Below, piece after piece: positions 30,521 to 35,512 of a stretch of DNA of 35,512 nucleotides; the stretch's first letter is position 1; each line of letters opens with the position of its first letter. The notes beneath the pieces were generated by a model, which searched no databases, was not told the origin of the DNA, and saw nothing but the letters and a program-made list of their open reading frames with translations. Origin of the DNA: Phoronis australis (Eukaryota > Phoronida > Phoronidae); assembly GCA_002633005.1 (NCBI GenBank), contig NMRA01000336.1, forward strand, positions 109,756 to 145,267, written 5' to 3'. A program made the position numbers and the translations under genes.

Positions 30521-30659
30521 GTTCACTAACGCTAGGACCTAGCTTAAAACCAAGACTTTGCGAGATTACGCGAGATATTGCCGTGTATTTTAAATACGAG
30601 CAAGTGACCTTGACTAGCTTTTGGCTAGGTCTTAGCGTAGGTCCTAGCGTCTACTGAAC
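30521..30659. mobile_element. Small TIR MITE
   Basis: GTTCACTAACGCTAGGACCT at the left pairs with GTCCTAGCGTCTACTGAAC at the right; further in, TAGCTTAAAACC pairs loosely with TTTTGGCTAGG. Length is about 139 bp with no coding potential. It also contains GCGAGATTACGCGAGATATT, which resembles the end region of the element at 29025. Confidence 0.65.
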
Positions 30660-33600
30660 GCACGCCGGCTATTTAACTCACGCAATGTCTACTTTCGCTT
30701 TGTTTATGGCAGTGAGCCTCGCTTTGGATTTTAATGTCCGTCGCGTGAACTAAGTCTATACCTATTCGCCCTAATAAGCGCCCATGTCCCAATAAGTGCC
30801 CCAACGCGTTTTCAGACTTTGCTAAAGTAAGCGTCCAGCCCATGAACTGCATGCGAAAAATGCCTTACCTACAGTTCTAACGTCTCCAATTTATCAATTG
30901 AAAGATCCGACAGTCCTGAATTTGTAGACCAGGAGCCTCACCGTTATGTCCGTATACACTTCAAACTTACGCCACGATTCAAAAAGAACGAAAAGTTTTG
31001 CTGCTCTTGCGAGGGATGTGCCCCACTATACGCGGGCCTGGACTTTTAAAACAGACGAAGCGTACTTGTCAGCGGGATTGCATTGTTTCTTTCCGGTACA
31101 GAACTTCTCCGGTCTCAACAGTATTTCAATCTTCTTTATACACGTGAAAACCGTGAATCGAAGACTAATTAAAAAACTCGACCACTGTTAGCACGCGGCC
31201 AAGAAGCGCGCGCTGCATAATGTGCCGGCTGTCATCGAAGACATTTAGTCGGGAACTATCTATTCATGAAACGGGTAACATAGCATCGGCAAGAAATAAA
31301 TATTGGCACTAATTTCCGAAAGTTTCTAATACCGTAAAAACTTTGGCATTATTTTTATGAGAAATTATTTAACTAATCATAACTGGTGTCTTTAAAGTCA
31401 AAATGACCCACTGATAGTGAACACATTCGTACCCTTACACCCCCAATCTTCTGGAAAATAGCTGTTACACTACGGTCACGCATCCACTTACCCGGCGACT
31501 CAATGAGTGACATATCGGTCTTACCGAAACGATTTTCGAACGTTTTTTAGCAGATGAGGCCAGCGAGTGCTAAGCTGAATATTAAAGACGCTCTGCTTGA
31601 CTGTTTGAGTTAATTTCTTTGGATACAATGCACACCTAGATCATTACATCGCATTTACTCTGGCAAATGAACTCTGATGACAAGCACACACACGCTTACT
31701 ATCACACACACGCATACAAACTTCAAAACAAACGTCACGTGACAACAACAGTGTGTTCCTCCGGAGATTTTTCTCTTGTTGCGAGCTACAATCTAGCGCA
31801 GATTTGGACTTAATCTGCAGTTAATCCAGACTCCAGAAGAACTTAAAAATCTTAGAGACGCTATTTGGAAAACTTGAGGAGGATTTCAGGTAATTTGTCG
31901 AGTCGAAGCTGTATTCTTATTCAAGAATTCAAGCCCTATCGGCGATTGCGAGACCGGCAGCTACGCATTTGTCGGCGAGATTTCGCCCAGAGATTTCAGT
32001 ACATTTTTCTGAAAAAATGATCGTGATTTAACAACGACTTTTGATAGCAAATGCACCACTATTTTGTAGAAAGTAAATAATAATATTCTGCACGCTTTAT
32101 CTTAGCCCGTTAATGCATATAGTGTGCGTACGTTAAGTGAGTCGACCCAGAACAGGTGATTGTGCAGAGGCATTATCCTCAAAATTGCTCATGCTTACTT
32201 GCTTCTGGTCAAGCGAAAACAAGTTTTTTTTTCATTACCAACCGCCGTGGAGTATTTGTAACTGTTTCTTTCAAGGGAAATATTATTGTTGGGCAGTTTC
32301 CAAGATACGTTGTCTTGCCGCCCTCAAAATGAGCGCTGCATACGATGCTACGAAGTCGGTACCAAAATCCCTAAAGCGTCTTGTCATTGCAATGTCGAAT
32401 AATAATCGAGGAATGATATAATCGGTGTCCCCGAAATAGTCAGAAATAAGTGGTGTATACAAGGAGTCAATTACCAAACATGATGGAAGTGAGATTTTTA
32501 TCAGTATTTACGTTTACGTTACAAGAGGTGAGTCGCATACAAGGAGGTTCATTCCAACACCGCTACTGTTGAGATCCCATGCACGTTCTATATCAGAATT
32601 ACCTCTGCCAGAAGAATGGTATGGCTTTGGTATTCATTGGGTATTTTCTCCTTGCTATTCATGTGATACAGGCTCTCGTTACCTCCCTAAAACGAATGCA
32701 CCGTTATGTCAATGATGAGGAGAAATACAAAGTCAGCAATGACACCAACTACTGACATTACCGAGTACGTATTTTTTTTATATTACAAGGGCGAATCACA
32801 AAGTAGAAATCAATACGTCTTACATTTTATCGACTGCAAAACACTAAAGCAACCAAACGCGTGCCAACCAAACAATGCTGGAATTTCGTGAAGGTGACAA
32901 ATCGTGTGTTGCAACGGTACATATTCGCAGTCGGAAGAACATGCAAACAACTTCTTAAAACGGACCCATCTGCGGCGGCGAACTTCATATCCACTTTCGT
33001 TCAAAAGGAGACGAAGCCCAACTCAAGAAACGCGGTGAGACTTTCTAACTGTGCTTTCTCAAGGTCAATTCAATGCTAAAGCGCGGGGAAGCCCTGCTGA
33101 CTATTTATAAACATTTTTTAAGTTTGAATATCATCACTTCAAAAATATTTATTAGATTCTAACTTGAAAATTTGTTACTAAAGCTGAATGCAAGCTCAAA
33201 ATAAAACTATTACAAAAAATAACCGACCTTATTTTACATTGCACAAGCGTGTTTTTACAAAAAAGCGTCATGTGGTTGAATGTTTTAGACAGGTCGGGTT
33301 TTTCGGCAAAAAGATTGTATTTATGGCAAACGAATTTTCCAAGAGGTTTTGCCTGTGTCATAAACCTGAGACGAGTGTAGAATTATCTACTTATAAATGA
33401 CATTAGATCACTTAGGCAAAATCGTGCAAGCTTTATAAGTTCAAATAATTCCTTAATACACGACGGTGTTGTGTATTCACAACCAGTATGTTCACCAGTC
33501 GTTTAAAGAGCAACAATGGGGTAAATGAGCAAGAGACATTGCAATGATGTATAAAAAGACGGCTACAATTAAGGATTGGTCATGTCCTATGTTCAGGCCG

Positions 33601-33949
33601 GCAAAAATGAGACAAGGCTTACAACCAGAATTAACAGGTTAGCTTTCCATTGACCGAAATTCTTGTTAAAAAATCGAGAACACCCCAGGCCACGCAAAAT
33701 CACCTGAGTGAATTAGACGAATGTGTCTTGAGCATGCCCAGGAGCTTTCTTGCATAACTCGGCTAAAAACCAGAGAAATAAGTGCATTCTTTTCTAGGTT
33801 GTGCAAAAACAATGTCACAGCTACTAAGGTATATGCCCACAGCCTGTTGTAGATAATTAGAGGCGTTTTTGCACCGGTCCGGATGTTAGGGTGAACCAAA
33901 ATCGACTACGCGTACTTGGTGTATTATAGACGAAGTGCAGTTACTTAAC
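30660..33949. other. Intron within the laminin IV domain; no exon recognised
   Basis: On the minus strand this is the upstream part of the intron between the two laminin IV exons. A short exon for the middle of the domain (about 20-30 residues) could be hidden here or in 27291-30520; I did not find it. CA-rich microsatellite stretches occur near 31684-31716. A possible plus-strand donor, GATTTCAG|GTAATTTG at 31887, has no supporting frame. Frames at 32137-33899 show no family pattern. Confidence 0.4.
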
Positions 33950-34048
33950 TCTAAATTCCACATCTGTTTCTTTTTCTTGGGTCGCAGTGCCCACACCTCT
34001 GACATTGAACCGGAATAGATACTGCAGTGATCCTCCATAGAACCTTAG
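33950..34048 (-). CDS. Exon: laminin IV domain, N-terminal part
   Basis: Read from 34048; the acceptor is GACCTATATTTACAG|CTAAGG, phase 0. It encodes LRFYGGSLQYLFRFNVRGVG and TATQEKETDVEFR. 'YGGSLQY.F.F.......  DV' is the conserved first half of laminin IV ('SYGGKLRYTLSY.......DV.I.G'). Two donors are possible: TTTAGA|GTTAAG (33950, phase 0, fits the next known exon directly) or GTTAA|GTAACT (33945, phase 2, needs another exon). Comparison with perlecan suggests about 20-30 residues are missing before the exon at 27290, so an extra short exon is likely. It is the most upstream exon seen; the rest of the gene lies beyond 35512. Confidence 0.78.
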
Positions 34049-34127
34049 CTGTAAATATAGGTCAACTGATCAACATCACGTAATTCAAAACAGTAAATGT
34101 TCATGTATTTATATTGGACACCAGGGC

Positions 34128-35512
34128 CCGATCTCCAATCTCCGTACTCAGACTCGAATCATGCTCAAACTCACACTTCATTCTCAACTCGAGTACAGAC
34201 TCAGCTTTGGTGTATTCAATGTCATACTCGAAAAATCTGTACTCGAAATTTCGAGCACGTACTCAGTTTTCGAGTGTACTCGAACTGAAGTGTATCTCAT
34301 CTACATGTATATTTCTAGTACGATTTTGAGTAAAAACTTGGAGTCTATGCTCAATTTTCAAGTTTGGTATGCCAGTGTGCTTGAAATCGTACTCGAAAAT
34401 AAACACGAGCCAGGGAACAAAATATCGAAAGGGAACCAAGAAACACAGCAAATTTAAAAAAATAAGTCCTCTTACCGTATCTTAGCACTTCAATTTCAGT
34501 TCAGAGATAATAGTTTTCATCTGAAATCTTCTTATTCTTCACCTTATTAACCCGCCGTATCACTGTATGTTATGGCAGCCATTCTACCTCTACAATTCCT
34601 GGCAACAGGCGCATTGTAATCCCTTGTCGGCGAGTCATAACAAGCGTCGAAAGCAGTTGTGGGAAAAGTCGTGTGAGAAGTTTGTGCTGCCTTTATTTCG
34701 GTATGTGTGCCTACGTTTTGTAGGGTTTCCAAAAGACGAGGAGGGGAGGGAAGTTAAAAAAGTTCGCTTCCCTGTCAGGTACATTTCTAATCATAACTTA
34801 GTCATCTATAATTCCTCAATCCCCAAATGGAATTCCAGATTTTGTTTGCCGATTTCTAAGTAGACGTCTCGTCCCGTTCACTGCCACTGGTGAACTCTGA
34901 ATGCCTGCACAAGTATTGTTTTTTAACTCACGTGCCAAATGTCAACTCACTTGATACATCCCGGTAAAATACAAAGTACGGTATCGAAGTTTGACATCAG
35001 CGTAGGCCTACACAGCAATGGGTTTTATGTCAAGACTAAATTAGCAGCAGAGATGTGATGTGATAAGCTGTTACAAATTTCTTAAGACATTTTCGGGACT
35101 GGGTGAGGAACTCAAGAAGTAAAGCTTAATAATTGCCAAATGTATCAAAGAAATGACATAAGAATATTTATTGAAACTGAAAAATGAATAACAGTTACCG
35201 AACACTCAGAATTCCACGTTATAGACATAATCTTGTAGTTGTAGCGACAGCAGACGATAATGTAGGCCTAGTTCCTGGGGTGGTCTATTCCAATAGGGAG
35301 CGATGAATCAGCGCGTCTTTGCGTGATTTTGCATTTCACATCATAAAGAGTTCCATAGCAACTCGAGTATGAGTGTCAGATTTGAGTACGTTTGGAGTCT
35401 ACTCGAAATACGATATTAGATACGCTTTTTTGAGTACGACTCCAGTGAGCACGATTTTGAGTATGAAATCTCGAGTATGAGTATGAGTCTGAGTACGGAG
35501 ATTGGAGACCGG
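34128..35512. mobile_element. TIR element with arrays of GAGTAC/ACTCGA repeats
   Basis: The left end CCGATCTCCAATCTCCGTAC TCAGACTC (34128-34155) is the inverted match of the right end GAGTCTGAGTACGGAGATTG GAG (35485-35507), which continues to the last base of the window. Just inside both ends the sequence is packed with ACTCGA, GTACTC and GAGTA(C/T) units (34150-34400 and 35358-35500). No coding region in between. It may extend a few bases past the window, so no target duplication can be checked. Confidence 0.75.

Noticed and set aside
32137-33400. Several 60-95-codon frames on both strands as exons of a second gene
   Set aside because: No recognised motif, no consistent splice borders, and frames on opposite strands overlap.
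2316-34048. Naming the gene as perlecan (HSPG2) or as a VEGFR
   Set aside because: Laminin IV-LE fits perlecan, and the Ig domains fit VEGFR. Neither name covers both, and the kinase region is outside the window, so no symbol is given.
1-35512. CRISPR arrays, operons or prokaryotic genes
   Set aside because: No regular direct repeats with spacers, no long frames and no ribosome-binding sites; the spliced exons and SINE/LTR content show animal DNA.

Overview
This is animal nuclear DNA, probably from a marine invertebrate; I cannot name the phylum. Coding exons are 90 to 290 bp long with GT/AG borders, introns run to several kb, and many kinds of transposon remnant fill the space between. The bacterial-style track of open frames contains almost no real genes. 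The true coding content is a set of short exons on the minus strand.

The main result is one gene read right to left across nearly the whole window. I find eleven exons between 34048 and 2316. In transcription order they are laminin IV part 1 (34048-33950), laminin IV part 2 plus the start of a laminin-EGF (LE) repeat (27290-27054), two LE exons (25518-25429 and 25208-25121), Ig1 in two exons (20618-20449 and 19608-19449), Ig2 in one (12815-12531), Ig3 in two (11318-11116 and 9599-9437) and Ig4 in two (6635-6443 and 2443-2316). From 27290 downward ten exons join with matching splice phases (0-0, 0-0, 0-1, 1-0, 0-1, 1-1, 1-0, 0-1, 1-2, 2-1) into 1717 nt of open frame. Both ends of the gene lie outside the window, so no start codon, signal peptide, membrane segment or kinase domain is seen.

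The Ig domains look like Ig1-Ig4 of the VEGF/PDGF receptor family. Ig1 ends in TIYIYVND, Ig2 has the LPCRV start and a late YCKA, Ig3 has LKC, LSWDY and DAGAIKC, and Ig4 lacks the second cysteine as VEGFR Ig4 does. The part before them is laminin IV plus LE, an arrangement otherwise familiar from perlecan. A laminin IV-LE module spliced in frame onto VEGFR-like Ig domains is, to my knowledge, not a described receptor architecture. The alternative is two adjacent same-strand genes.

Introns and flanks, left to right: 0.6-6.4 kb has a MITE family, a GIY-YIG-type retroelement tail, a foldback MITE and a GCN-rich tract. 6.9-11.1 kb has two 872-bp transposon copies in opposite orientation on either side of exon Ig3b. 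11.4-12.2 kb has a hairpin MITE and a tRNA-derived SINE. 14.8-18.6 kb has a foldback element with arms of about 650 bp, one arm split by a 992-bp element. 19.7-20.4 kb is a solo LTR with a heat-shock-type promoter, next to or inside exon Ig1a. 20.7-24.7 kb holds two parts of a decayed reverse transcriptase. 26.7-27.0 kb is a purine tract. 27.9 kb is a THAP-like relic. 29.0-30.7 kb has two TIR elements, and 34.1-35.5 kb has an element with arrays of GAGTAC-like repeats near its ends.
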